Shown: positions 7,264-15,136 of the stretch, one piece after another
How the letters are laid out: every line of letters begins with the position of its first letter
Position numbering within the stretch: the stretch's first letter is position 1
NCBI GenBank assembly: GCA_038240335.1
Contig: JBBSDV010000030.1
Location: 1-20,694, forward strand
DNA from: JBBSDV01 sp038240335
Lineage (GTDB): Bacteria > Chloroflexota > Dehalococcoidia > DSTF01 > JACRBR01
Length of the DNA stretch: 20,694 bases
Direction: 5' to 3'
Made by a program: the position numbers and the translations under genes
Notes under the pieces: generated by a model
What the model was told of the DNA's origin: nothing
The model's input: only the letters and a program-made list of their open reading frames with translations
Database searches by the model: none

Positions 7264-9459
7264 CTACATCGGCCAGCGCTTGCTGACGACGACGTCGATG
7301 CCACCGGTCGATTTTTGCACTTCGACGTGGGTAGTGCGGCCGGAACGGCGGTACTGCAGCGTGACGCTGCCGCTCCCGACGCGGAGGCCGCGCACCTGCA
7401 CCGAGTTGAGCCACGACGGCAAGCGTGGGTTGACGACGCGGAGCCGTCGTTCCGGCGCTTCGGCCTTGAGTCCGAGCATCGCTTGCATGATCAGCGGGAT
7501 GGCGCCGGCCGCCCACGACTGCGGTCGACACGCGACCGGGTACGGCACCGGCGAGTTGTGCGCCGAACGGGTCTCGCCGCCGAACAGCTCCGGAAGGCGG
7601 AAGTACGGGAACGCGACGGACGCGTCAAAGAGCGCGCTCGCGACGCGGTTGAGCTCGTCCTCGAAGCCATACATCTTGAAGCCCATCGCGGCGATGCTGT
7701 TGTCGTGCGGCCAGACGGTGCCGAGGTGGTAGCCGATCGGGTTGAAGCGCGGATTGACGCCGGTGAGCGTGCGCAACCCCCAGCCGCTGAACATGTCCTC
7801 CGATAGCAAGCGCGACACCACATCGCCGCCGTGAATCGGATCGACGATGCCGGTCCACAGACAGTGTGCCGGGTTCGTCGACACGGATTCGACGGCGCGA
7901 TGCTGGCCATCGAGCGCCATCGCGTAGTAGCGCTCGCTGGCCACCCAGAAATCGGCGTTGAACTGGCGGTACAGCCTGCCGGCGTCGGCGCGCACACGCG
8001 CCGCCAGCTTCGTCTCGTTCATACGATCGAGGATCGGCGCGAGACGGCGGCGGGCGGCATACGCATAGCCCTGCACCTCCGAGAGCGCGATCGGCGGCTG
8101 GGCGAGGGTGCCGTTGGTATGCGTTATGGCGTCGTACGAGTCCTTCCAGCCCTGGTTGACGAGCCCTTTTGCGGACCGCTTCTCATAGGCGAGATAGCCG
8201 TTGCCCTGCGCGTCACCGTCCTCCTCCATCCAGCGGATCGCGTTGCGGATGGCCGGTAGGAGATCGCGCACGAAACGCAGATCGCCGCTCCACTCGTAGT
8301 ACTCGGCGATCAGCATCAGGAAGAGCGGCGTCGAGTCGATGCTGCCGTAGTAGGGGCCGTACGGCAGTTCACCGGCGCGCGACAACTCATCGAAGCGCAG
8401 CTCATGGAGAATCTTCCCCGGCTCTTCGTCGTGCGCGGGGTCCAGCTTCGTTCCCTGCCACTGCGCGAGGAGACGCAACGTGGAGCGGGCGACATCGGGG
8501 CGGTAGGCGAGCATCTGCGTCGCAAGCACACAGCTGTCGCGGCCGAAGAGCGCGTCAAACCACGGCGTGCCGGCGGCGGGATAGCCCTCGCCCGCCGGGT
8601 TCTGGGTCCAGAGCATCCGCACGTCGCTGAGCGAGCGCGCCATGACGCGGTTGAAGAACTCGTTGTCGGTGACGACCTGTGTGCAGCCTTCGATCCACTC
8701 CCGGTGCTGCTCGGAGATGGCGTCGAAGCGGTTGATCTGCGTGATCTGGGGCTCGTGGTCATCGAGGGCGATCGTAATTCGCAGCGACAGGCTCTCCCGC
8801 CGGCCAAGGACGACACGAAACAGCGCCGACGACTCATCGAGATAGTCGGGCTTGGCGTCGAACTCTACCTTCGTCGCGCGATCGCGATCGTCGATGCCGG
8901 TGTAGCTGTAGCGAACCGAACGCTCGCCGACGACGGCCGGGTGCATCCGCCCGTGGCGCTCTCGCTCGTAGCCGCGGACGTCGAAGATGTCGGCGAAATC
9001 GGCGCCGAATTCGTACAGAAGATTCAGCGCGACGGGGAACGAGTTGAAGTTGCTGACGCGCAGCCGCTCCTCGATCACGTCGGCCATAACGCGTTGGCGG
9101 CGGATCTCGATGCTGCCGCGCGCGACTTGCCTGCCCTCGTGTGTGGTCATCGTGGGGTTCGTCATCACCTGTTCCATCGCGTACCCAACCTCGGCGGTCG
9201 ACAGGAGCATGACCGGCGCTGTGCCATTGAGACTGAACTGGTACGTCGAGAGGTGGCGCGTGTCGGCGTGATAGATGCCGAAGCCCTGCTTGTTCCCAGG
9301 CGGTACGTTGCCAACGGGGTCGGTGAGGAGGAAGGCGGCGCGCTCGCGGATGATCAGGGCATCGCGGATGTCCTCGATGCCCATCGGCTCGCCCTCAGGC
9401 AGAGTCGACCAATCTTCCTCGGCGATCTCAGCGTCTGAACCAGGGTCTCGTTCGATCAC
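7264..9459 (-). CDS. Amylo-alpha-1,6-glucosidase / glycogen-debranching N-terminal-domain protein
   Basis: Glycosidase of 731 residues. Residues about 30-240 form the beta-sandwich N-terminal domain of bacterial debranching-type proteins (FLLTDPVGNVPPGNKQGFGIYHADTRHLSTY). Residues about 260-665 form an (alpha/alpha)6 barrel with WFDALFGRDS (300-309), NQGWKDSYDAI (435-445) and GTVWPHDNSIAAMGF (580-594), the acidic motifs expected near the active site. A short beta-rich tail follows. It likely hydrolyses alpha-1,6 branches or related alpha-glucosides in the cytoplasm; no signal peptide is present. The start is GTG at 9459, which overlaps the BON gene's TGA (GTGA). It is third in an operon behind a GT4 glycosyltransferase and a BON protein, suggesting turnover of the glucan or glucoside made by the transferase. 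The exact substrate is not readable. Confidence 0.9.
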   Translation of the reverse strand: MIERDPGSDAEIAEEDWSTLPEGEPMGIEDIRDALIIRERAAFLLTDPVGNVPPGNKQGFGIYHADTRHLSTYQFSLNGTAPVMLLSTAEVGYAMEQVMTNPTMTTHEGRQVARGSIEIRRQRVMADVIEERLRVSNFNSFPVALNLLYEFGADFADIFDVRGYERERHGRMHPAVVGERSVRYSYTGIDDRDRATKVEFDAKPDYLDESSALFRVVLGRRESLSLRITIALDDHEPQITQINRFDAISEQHREWIEGCTQVVTDNEFFNRVMARSLSDVRMLWTQNPAGEGYPAAGTPWFDALFGRDSCVLATQMLAYRPDVARSTLRLLAQWQGTKLDPAHDEEPGKILHELRFDELSRAGELPYGPYYGSIDSTPLFLMLIAEYYEWSGDLRFVRDLLPAIRNAIRWMEEDGDAQGNGYLAYEKRSAKGLVNQGWKDSYDAITHTNGTLAQPPIALSEVQGYAYAARRRLAPILDRMNETKLAARVRADAGRLYRQFNADFWVASERYYAMALDGQHRAVESVSTNPAHCLWTGIVDPIHGGDVVSRLLSEDMFSGWGLRTLTGVNPRFNPIGYHLGTVWPHDNSIAAMGFKMYGFEDELNRVASALFDASVAFPYFRLPELFGGETRSAHNSPVPYPVACRPQSWAAGAIPLIMQAMLGLKAEAPERRLRVVNPRLPSWLNSVQVRGLRVGSGSVTLQYRRSGRTTHVEVQKSTGGIDVVVSKRWPM

Positions 9460-9737
9460 CGCGTCGTGCCCGGCGCGGCGTGCGTGACGCCGCTCGTGAG
9501 CTTGTTGATGACCGAATCAACACCGTCGTGCCAGCGCACCAGATCCTCGATGGCGCTAGAGCGGCTTGCTGATAGGCAGGTACCCGTAATGGTCGCCGCG
9601 CCCCCGTTGTAGTCGACCGTTATCGTGCCGGGCGGCAGGTTCAGGGCGCGCTGAACGAAGGCCTCGAGCGCGGCGGCGACTTCGGCATCGGCCGGGCGGC
9701 CGCGCGCGGCGCCGCCGTTACTGGTACCTCCGGACAT
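9456..9737 (-). CDS. Small BON-domain protein
   Basis: Protein of 93 residues consisting of one BON domain (about 17-80). The ITVDYNGGAATITGTCLSASRSSAIEDLVRWHDGVDSVINKL stretch, read in pieces ITVDYNGGAATITGT and GVDSVINKL, shows the conserved central Gly and the alpha-beta pattern. BON domains bind membranes, phospholipids or glycans, often in periplasmic proteins. This one has no signal peptide or membrane segment and would be cytosolic. It lies 9 nt after the glycosyltransferase stop and overlaps the debranching enzyme start by 4 nt, so the three proteins are likely made together. It might tether or regulate the enzymes, which is inference. Confidence 0.82.
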   Translation of the reverse strand: MSGGTSNGGAARGRPADAEVAAALEAFVQRALNLPPGTITVDYNGGAATITGTCLSASRSSAIEDLVRWHDGVDSVINKLTSGVTHAAPGTTR

Positions 9738-9746
9738 GCCCGCTCC

Positions 9747-10850
9747 TCACGCAACGGCGGCGGCATCCTGAGCCGCGTCGCGGAGATCCTTCTCGACGAG
9801 GATGCTCTTCACCCACTGTGGCGCATCGAGCAGCTCGCCGTACACACGAAGGTACTCCTCCGCCATGATCGCGGGTGCGAAGCGTTCGCGCACGTGCTCG
9901 CGGCATCGGTAGGGATCAATCTTGTCAATTTGCTGCACGGCTTCTACCATCTCGTCCACCGTGTCGACGACGTAGCCGGTTTCGCCATGGGCAATCAGCT
10001 CGGGGGTGCTGCCGCGCCGAAGGGCGACGACGGGGGTGCCGCAGGCCATCGCCTCCGGCATCACGAGACCGAACGGCTCCTCCCACTGGAGCGGGAACAG
10101 CATGCACTTCGCGTTCTTGTACAGCTCGCGCTTCTGCGCGGCATTCGCCTCGCCGAAAAAGACGATCTGGTCGCCGTCGATCTGGTCGCGCACGACCTCC
10201 TCGTAGAACGCGCGGTCGTAATTGTCGACCTTGCCGGCCATGATCAGGCGGCGTCCAAGCTTGCGCGCGATCGCGATCGCGTGCTGCGGCCCCTTCTCGG
10301 GCGCAAGCCGGCTGATGAAGAGGAGATCCTCGCCCTTCTCCGCCTGGAACGGGAAGGTCTCGACATCGATCGCGTTGTAGACGTGGCCCATGTAACGCGC
10401 GGAGCCGGTGAACGGCGGGATGGCGCGCTTCTGAGCCCGGCTGATCGTGTTGTAACCCTGCGTATAGCGATCCCAGATGAACTGCGTGTCGGGCGTCGTC
10501 AGGCAGTGCATCGTCGTCAGCATCGGCACATCGATCAGATGCGACATCGTCATGGCGAGTTCGCCGGCATGATTGTGGACGATGTCGAAGTCCTGCGCGT
10601 GCTTAAGCGAGAGCGCAATATGCGCCCAATCATATGGGTTGCGATCGACGAGATCGTCGGCGCGACGGAGGCTCCGATCGTAGATCGCGAGATGATTGGC
10701 AGCGGTCGTGGAGTCGCCCGACGCGGCGAGCGTCACGTCGTGCCCGCGGGCGACGAGTTCCTCCGTGAGCAGGCTGACGACGGCTTCCGTGCCACCGTAG
10801 GCCGGCGGTGGAACTGCTTCCCAGAGCGGCGCCAGTTGGAGAATGCGCAT
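9747..10850 (-). CDS. Glycosyltransferase family 4 protein (GT-B fold)
   Basis: Retaining GT4 glycosyltransferase of 367 residues using a nucleotide-sugar donor. The N-terminal Rossmann domain has MRILQLAPLWEAVPPPAYGGTE with the Gly-rich acceptor loop. The C-terminal domain has FISRLAPEKG (donor-phosphate Arg181 and Lys186) and the EX7E motif Glu258/Glu266 in EEPFGLVMPEAMACGTPVV. The open frame extends to 10943, but ATG 10850 directly precedes the canonical first beta strand and has a GAGAGGG purine stretch upstream. Genes for a BON protein and a debranching-type glycosidase follow immediately. The context suggests an intracellular alpha-glucan or glucosyl compatible solute rather than an exported polysaccharide, but donor and acceptor are unknown. 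Confidence 0.93.
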   Translation of the reverse strand: MRILQLAPLWEAVPPPAYGGTEAVVSLLTEELVARGHDVTLAASGDSTTAANHLAIYDRSLRRADDLVDRNPYDWAHIALSLKHAQDFDIVHNHAGELAMTMSHLIDVPMLTTMHCLTTPDTQFIWDRYTQGYNTISRAQKRAIPPFTGSARYMGHVYNAIDVETFPFQAEKGEDLLFISRLAPEKGPQHAIAIARKLGRRLIMAGKVDNYDRAFYEEVVRDQIDGDQIVFFGEANAAQKRELYKNAKCMLFPLQWEEPFGLVMPEAMACGTPVVALRRGSTPELIAHGETGYVVDTVDEMVEAVQQIDKIDPYRCREHVRERFAPAIMAEEYLRVYGELLDAPQWVKSILVEKDLRDAAQDAAAVA

Positions 10851-11144
10851 CCTACCCTCTCGGTGACGAGAACCCGCAGCGAGCGCTCTGAGCGCCGCCG
10901 AAACGACTGCGTGCTGCGGGGTCTGTCGTGATGGCCAGCTCAATTCCTGCCAGCCGCACTCTTGTCTTACCGGCTGACGAGCGGCAGTTCAACCGATTTC
11001 GCGCGGCGAACGGCACATGGAGTTCGATATTGACTGGCATCGCCGCCGCTGTTGCGGAAACGCAATATACGGCTTCCCGTTATGTACGATTGCGAGCGCG
11101 CGAGAAGGCGCCATCGACGCATGTGTTCCGCATAAAGGAGCATC
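10851..11144. other. Divergent intergenic region
   Basis: A 294-nt spacer between the minus-strand GT4 operon and the plus-strand DinB operon, so promoters in both directions are expected. I see no convincing -35/-10 pair. A perfect stem TTGCG-GAAA-CGCAA with a GNRA-type loop is present at 11052-11065. The stretch downstream of it is locally AT-richer (TATGTACGAT at 11081-11090). No gene is apparent in it. Confidence 0.4.
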
Positions 11145-12170
11145 GTGCGCGTCCGAGCCCGTCGATACACTGCGGCCATGGAACCGTACGTTCACGACGC
11201 CGTGCTCGACATGCAGATGGCTCGCGACGAGCTTCTCGCCGTGATCGGCGGCGTCGAAACAAGCGACTGGCGCAAGTTTGTGCCGTACGGGTCGCGCACG
11301 ATGCACGATCTGCTCGCGCATCTCGCAAGCGCGGATCACGCATGGGCGCTCGCCGCACAGGGACTGCTCCGCGGTGAAGGTGGCGACGTCGCTGCATTGA
11401 CGTCGAACGAGGCCGCGGCAGTGCGAGCGCGAGCGATCGAGCGCGGGCGAACGCAGACGGTGGCGCAGCTGCTCGAGGAAATGCAACGACGGCGACGCTT
11501 GTTGCTCGGCCTCTACGATCTGCTGGAGCCGCGCCACCTGGCGCTCGCGTTGCGATCGTACGGCGAGCGGCACAACAGCGTGCGCGAGCATATCTGGCTG
11601 GGCTACCACGACCGTCTGCACGCGGCCGACCTGCGCCGCGCACTGCGTCTTTCGTGGCACCCGCAGCGGCTCTCGTACCTTCCGGAACTGGCGCCGGCCG
11701 CCGAGGCGCTGTCGCCCGACGCCATGTTGTATGTGATTTACAGCGTCGATCCGGTGTACTGGGAGCGTCCATCCGTCGTGCCGGACTGGACCTACCGGCA
11801 ACTGCTGATGCACATCGCGACGGGCGATTGGGTGCTCCAGTTGCATTTGCACCATCTGCTTGATCGCGGCAGCACCGCCGAATGGCCTGACATCGCCGCC
11901 GGAAACGCCGAGCGGCACGCGGAGCGCGCGCGCTCGACGTGGCAGGCGCTCACGGAGGAGTACCTCTCGATGCGGCACGAGACGATGCGGCTGCTCTCGC
12001 AGCTCGAGTTGAAGCATCTCGCGCAGCCGATCGAGTTCGGCTGGGAGGCGGTGCCGACGTCGCACACCGTGCTCGAGTACCTGCTGCATTTCGAGCGCCA
12101 CGACGACGGCCACTGCGAGCAGTTGCGGCGCGCGATGCAATACACGACAGCGCGTCCCGGCGGCGCCTGA
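11145..12170 (+). CDS. Tandem DinB-like domain protein
   Basis: Protein of 341 residues made of two DinB/YfiT-like four-helix bundles. Each keeps a three-His metal site: His59, His155, His159 in the first and His223, His319, His323 in the second. The offset is exactly 164 residues for all three, with HDxxH in both copies, indicating internal duplication. DinB-fold proteins include thiol-dependent S-transferases using bacillithiol or mycothiol, and many members lack a known reaction. GTG 11145 is preceded by AAGGAG four bases upstream and was chosen. ATG 11178 is an alternative: TACACT six bases before it could be a -10 for a leaderless message. The stop shares one base with the start of the GRAM-like gene. 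Soluble; no signal peptide. Confidence 0.85.
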   Translation: MRVRARRYTAAMEPYVHDAVLDMQMARDELLAVIGGVETSDWRKFVPYGSRTMHDLLAHLASADHAWALAAQGLLRGEGGDVAALTSNEAAAVRARAIERGRTQTVAQLLEEMQRRRRLLLGLYDLLEPRHLALALRSYGERHNSVREHIWLGYHDRLHAADLRRALRLSWHPQRLSYLPELAPAAEALSPDAMLYVIYSVDPVYWERPSVVPDWTYRQLLMHIATGDWVLQLHLHHLLDRGSTAEWPDIAAGNAERHAERARSTWQALTEEYLSMRHETMRLLSQLELKHLAQPIEFGWEAVPTSHTVLEYLLHFERHDDGHCEQLRRAMQYTTARPGGA

Positions 12171-12580
12171 TGCCGCTCTTTCGGCGCTCCACGAAACCGC
12201 CCCCGCCTCCCTCGATCGAGCTGCCTTCGGGCGAAGAGATCGAGCGCGGCGTCAAGGCTACGCTGCTTCAGGGGAAAGCCGCGCTCAAGGGCACCCTCTT
12301 TCTCACCAACCGGCGACTCCTCTTCGAAGCGAAAGGCGGCGATGCGAAGTGGCTTTCGGTGCCGTACGCCGAAATCAAGGTGGCCGGCCTCTATCCGTGG
12401 CCCGGCGCGACGATGGGCCGGCCTGCGAGCCGCAAACAGTGCCTGTTCGTCGAGACGACGAAGGGCGAGCAGGTGTGGTGCGACTTCGGTGCGAGCGACG
12501 AACGCGCATGGCTGCCGCTCGTCCAGGCCCACACGGATGCGGCGCGTTCTGCGTCGGAAGCCTCGGACAGCACCTCATAG
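12170..12580 (+). CDS. GRAM/PH-like domain protein
   Basis: Small protein of 136 residues. Residues about 18-110 resemble a GRAM or bacterial PH-like domain: GEEIERGVKATLLQGKAALKG, TLFLTNRRLLFEAKGG, WLSVPYAEIKVAGLYPWPG and KQCLFVETTKGEQVWCDFG, the characteristic beta-strand series ending in a helix (ERAWLPLVQAHTDAA). Such domains bind lipids or act as protein scaffolds; in bacteria their roles are mostly unknown. The open frame extends upstream inside the DinB gene, but ATG 12170 overlaps the DinB stop (TGATG) and directly precedes the conserved part, so it is preferred. The N-terminus is Pro-rich (KPPPPPS). It is co-translated with the DinB protein. Confidence 0.75.
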   Translation: MPLFRRSTKPPPPPSIELPSGEEIERGVKATLLQGKAALKGTLFLTNRRLLFEAKGGDAKWLSVPYAEIKVAGLYPWPGATMGRPASRKQCLFVETTKGEQVWCDFGASDERAWLPLVQAHTDAARSASEASDSTS

Positions 12581-12612
12581 TGCGCCCAGGTCGCGGCGTA
12601 CTCATTGACGTT

Positions 12613-12632
12613 CGTGCCATTAATGGATCACG
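12613..12632. promoter_or_regulatory. Palindrome, candidate operator
   Basis: A perfect 10-bp palindrome CCATTAATGG (12617-12626) is flanked by CGTG on the left and CACG on the right, extending the dyad with a 2-nt offset. TTGACG lies just upstream at 12605-12610. It sits in the spacer between the GRAM-like gene and the 24-residue peptide gene. A -10 at the right distance is not evident, so operator function is a guess. Confidence 0.25.
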
Positions 12633-12705
12633 TACCGAACTGCGGCACGCCGTTACCGCGATGTAATCCCGCCGATGCGACAATCGCGGCAGGAAGGAGG
12701 CTGCT

Positions 12706-12780
12706 ATGTACTACGGTTACGGTGGTGGGCTGCTCGTTCTGCTTCTGATAGTCCTGCTTGTCGTCGTGCTCGTGCGCTAG
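12706..12780 (+). CDS. 24-residue hydrophobic small membrane peptide
   Basis: A gene too short for routine calling. ATG 12706 is preceded by AGGAGG with 5-nt spacing, one of the best ribosome sites in the window. The product is a Tyr/Gly-rich head (MYYGYGGG) followed by about 15 aliphatic residues ending in Val-Arg, a single transmembrane helix. The head resembles the YjcZ-type small proteins of Bacillus (GYGGG followed by a hydrophobic helix), but similarity on such a short low-complexity sequence is weak evidence. Its TAG lies in the palindrome CTAG, which also supplies the stop of the converging mazG gene. Cellular role unknown; a small membrane peptide is the most that can be said. Confidence 0.6.
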   Translation: MYYGYGGGLLVLLLIVLLVVVLVR

Positions 12781-14171
12781 CCAGCGTTAGCGGCTCGCTC
12801 GCGGACAGCGACGGCATCGCGATACTGGCGAATCGCCACGCGCAGCGAGTCTTCGGCATCGAGCCCACGCTCGCGCGCGGCCGAAACGATCGACATGAGG
12901 AGCGCACCGAGCGTGGCTTCGTTGCCAGCGTTGCCCGTGAACGCATCGAGCAGCGAGTGTGCGTCGAGTTCGGCGTGCGGTTCGGGAATGAGTCCAGCTT
13001 TCATTGCACGTCCGAGGACGGACTGCGCCTGCGCGAGCGCCGGCATCGAGGTCGGCACCGCATGGAGCAAGGGGGTGTCGCCTCGCTCCTGTTTCTTGAG
13101 AGCGTCCCAGTTGCGGACGACTTCGGGCGCGTCTGCGACCGTCACGTCGCCAAACACGTGCGGGTGCCGGCGGATGAGCTTCGACGCGATCGACTCGAGG
13201 ACGTCCTCGATCACGAATTCGTCGTCGTCTTCCGCGACCTGCGCGTGCAGCATGACCTGCATCAGCAGGTCGCCGAGCTCCTCGGCGACCTTGTGCGGAT
13301 CGCCGCCTTCGATGGCGTCGAGCGCCTCATATGACTCTTCGATGAGAAAGCGCTTCAGCGTCTCGTGTGTTTGTTCGAGATCCCATGGGCAGCCGCCGTC
13401 GGGAGCTCGCAGCCGCGCGACGACGCTGCGCAGGCCATCGAACGAGCGGGCGTCGTCGGTTGCCTCGAGCGGCGGCAGGTAGAGCGACACCAGGTGATCG
13501 AAGGCGTCCTCGTGATCGAGGCGCGCGATCGTCGTCTCGACGATGGCCGCGCCCGACCCGCCTGATCCGCGCACAATACGGACGGGGTGATCGGCGGGGT
13601 AGCGCTCGAGCAGCGCCAGTTTGGTCTGCGACGCAGCGCGCCGATCGTACACCTGAGCGATAATCGTGGGCCGCTGCGGAACGAGGCGACGACCGCGACC
13701 ATCCAGCGACAGCGCATCGAGAATGAGGAGTCCGTCTTCGAGCGGGTCGACGTCGATTGCGACGGAGATCGTGTCGATAAAGCTGATGCCGGCGACGATG
13801 CGGAGCGCGATGCCGGCATCCGTGGCGCGCAGGAGCAGCGCGCGCACCGTCGCCTCCCCGAACAGCGGATGGCCAGGCACGGCGTACACCACGCCGCCGG
13901 GACGCGCCGCCAGCTCGAGCACGCGCGCCACGATCGCTTCGTAGACGGCCTCGAAGGTCGGTTCACGCTCGTAGATATCATCGAACGAGTGGTACGCGGG
14001 ACCAATGGGAAGGCCGGGTACCGTGGTGTGCCGCGACGTGCGCAGCCATACCTCAGGGGCGGACGCAAGGATCTCGCGCGCCTCGGCGGTGAGGAGCGCA
14101 GCGTCTCCCGGCCCGAGGCCTACGATGACGAGCGAGCCAGCGGTGATCACGTCGCCATTGTGGCGCGACAT
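12777..14171 (-). CDS. mazG: Tetrapyrrole-methylase-domain / MazG NTP pyrophosphohydrolase fusion (YabN-like)
   Basis: Two-domain protein of 464 residues. Residues about 12-235 are a SAM-dependent tetrapyrrole-methylase-type domain (IVGLGPGD at 16-23, VYAVPGHPLFGE at 95-106, IVAGISFID at 125-133). Residues about 243-460 are MazG: GGCPWD (259-264), FLIEESYEALDAI with Glu278/279/282, VAEELGDLL with Glu298 and Asp301, and RRHPHVFGD. MazG hydrolyses NTPs to NMP and pyrophosphate, helping clear aberrant nucleotides; the fused methylase domain, as in Bacillus YabN, has no settled role. ATG 14171 was chosen because the upstream extension to 14276 is Ser/Arg/Pro-rich and unlike the family. An in-frame GTG 7 codons further in is an alternative. 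The domain order is complete and both halves look intact. Confidence 0.94.
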   Translation of the reverse strand: MSRHNGDVITAGSLVIVGLGPGDAALLTAEAREILASAPEVWLRTSRHTTVPGLPIGPAYHSFDDIYEREPTFEAVYEAIVARVLELAARPGGVVYAVPGHPLFGEATVRALLLRATDAGIALRIVAGISFIDTISVAIDVDPLEDGLLILDALSLDGRGRRLVPQRPTIIAQVYDRRAASQTKLALLERYPADHPVRIVRGSGGSGAAIVETTIARLDHEDAFDHLVSLYLPPLEATDDARSFDGLRSVVARLRAPDGGCPWDLEQTHETLKRFLIEESYEALDAIEGGDPHKVAEELGDLLMQVMLHAQVAEDDDEFVIEDVLESIASKLIRRHPHVFGDVTVADAPEVVRNWDALKKQERGDTPLLHAVPTSMPALAQAQSVLGRAMKAGLIPEPHAELDAHSLLDAFTGNAGNEATLGALLMSIVSAARERGLDAEDSLRVAIRQYRDAVAVRERAANAG

Positions 14172-14334
14172 CGCCGGCGGCGGAAGTTGACGGCGGTGGC
14201 AAGGGCTGTCGCGCCTCGGTAAGCTCAACGTAATGTGTAACGCAGATTCAGCGAAGGACGGCTCGCCGCTTGACAAGGCGGATCGGCCGGATCAGACTGT
14301 GCGTGCGGCGGCGGGGCGGCAGAGGGGAACCCAC

Positions 14335-15075
14335 ATGGGATTCGTCCGTTCGCTCGCGACCGTGCTCTTCATCATCGCGCTTCCTGTGGCCATTGTTACG
14401 ACGAACGTCCGCGTCCTCGCGAACGCACCGGTTGTGTACGACTACGCGTTCGACCACTACAACGGCGAAGCCGCCACCGGCCTCTCGCGCGCCGACCTCG
14501 ATGCGACGGCCGTGGCCCTTCGCCAGTACTTCAATAACAACGAGAAGACGTTCTTTCATCAGGTGACGGAAGACGGCCTGCCGGCGCCCGTCTTCGGCGC
14601 GCGGGAGACGCGGCACATGGAAGATGTCAAGCGACTCTTCGTCTGGGTGAACCGCGCACAGGAAATAAGCGTCGTCTTCGTCCTCATCTACGTCGTCGCG
14701 TTCTTCGTCTCGACGCAGGATGTGGACCTGCGACAGCTCGCACGCCAGAGCCTGGCGGGCGTGGCGCTGGGAGTCGCGGCGGTCGGCGGCCTCGGCGTGT
14801 TCGCGGCCTTCGGATTCGATGCCGCATTCACGCGGTTCCACAGGCTGCTCTTCACCAACGATCTCTGGCAGCTCAACCCAAATACGGATCACCTGCTGCA
14901 GATGTTTCCGGAAGGGTTCTGGCGCGACGTCACGATTGCGCTCGGTGCAATGTGCGGCATCGAAGCGGCGTTGATCGCGGCGGTAGCAGGGCTGTACCTG
15001 CTGGCGACGCGCGGCGGCCGGCGGCGTCTCCTGTCGAGCGTGACGTTAACGACGTCCAACACGCAGGCCGCGTAA
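14335..15075 (+). CDS. DUF1461 / TIGR01906 family integral membrane protein
   Basis: Membrane protein of 246 residues. Membrane segments are at about 5-25, 110-126, 138-161 and 198-224, with a large extracytoplasmic loop between the first two carrying YDYAFDHYN and a second loop with the family hallmark NPNTDHLLQMFPEGFW (181-196). The family is found in Firmicutes, Actinobacteria and Chloroflexi and has no agreed function. The open frame reaches back to 14233, but ATG 14335 follows AGAGGGGA and begins right before the first membrane helix, so it was preferred. The gene is divergent from mazG, whose start is 163 nt upstream, and is followed by a secreted deacetylase 61 nt downstream. Confidence 0.88.
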   Translation: MGFVRSLATVLFIIALPVAIVTTNVRVLANAPVVYDYAFDHYNGEAATGLSRADLDATAVALRQYFNNNEKTFFHQVTEDGLPAPVFGARETRHMEDVKRLFVWVNRAQEISVVFVLIYVVAFFVSTQDVDLRQLARQSLAGVALGVAAVGGLGVFAAFGFDAAFTRFHRLLFTNDLWQLNPNTDHLLQMFPEGFWRDVTIALGAMCGIEAALIAAVAGLYLLATRGGRRRLLSSVTLTTSNTQAA

Positions 15076-15136
15076 CATCTGCGCGCTGGTCGAACGATTG
15101 AACAATGCCGGGTGCTGGGCGATACTGCAGCGCGCC

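Noticed and set aside
10989..12140. Minus-strand open frame of 383 codons
   Set aside because: Antisense to the DinB gene, whose His triads and ribosome site are convincing; the antisense product has no domain.
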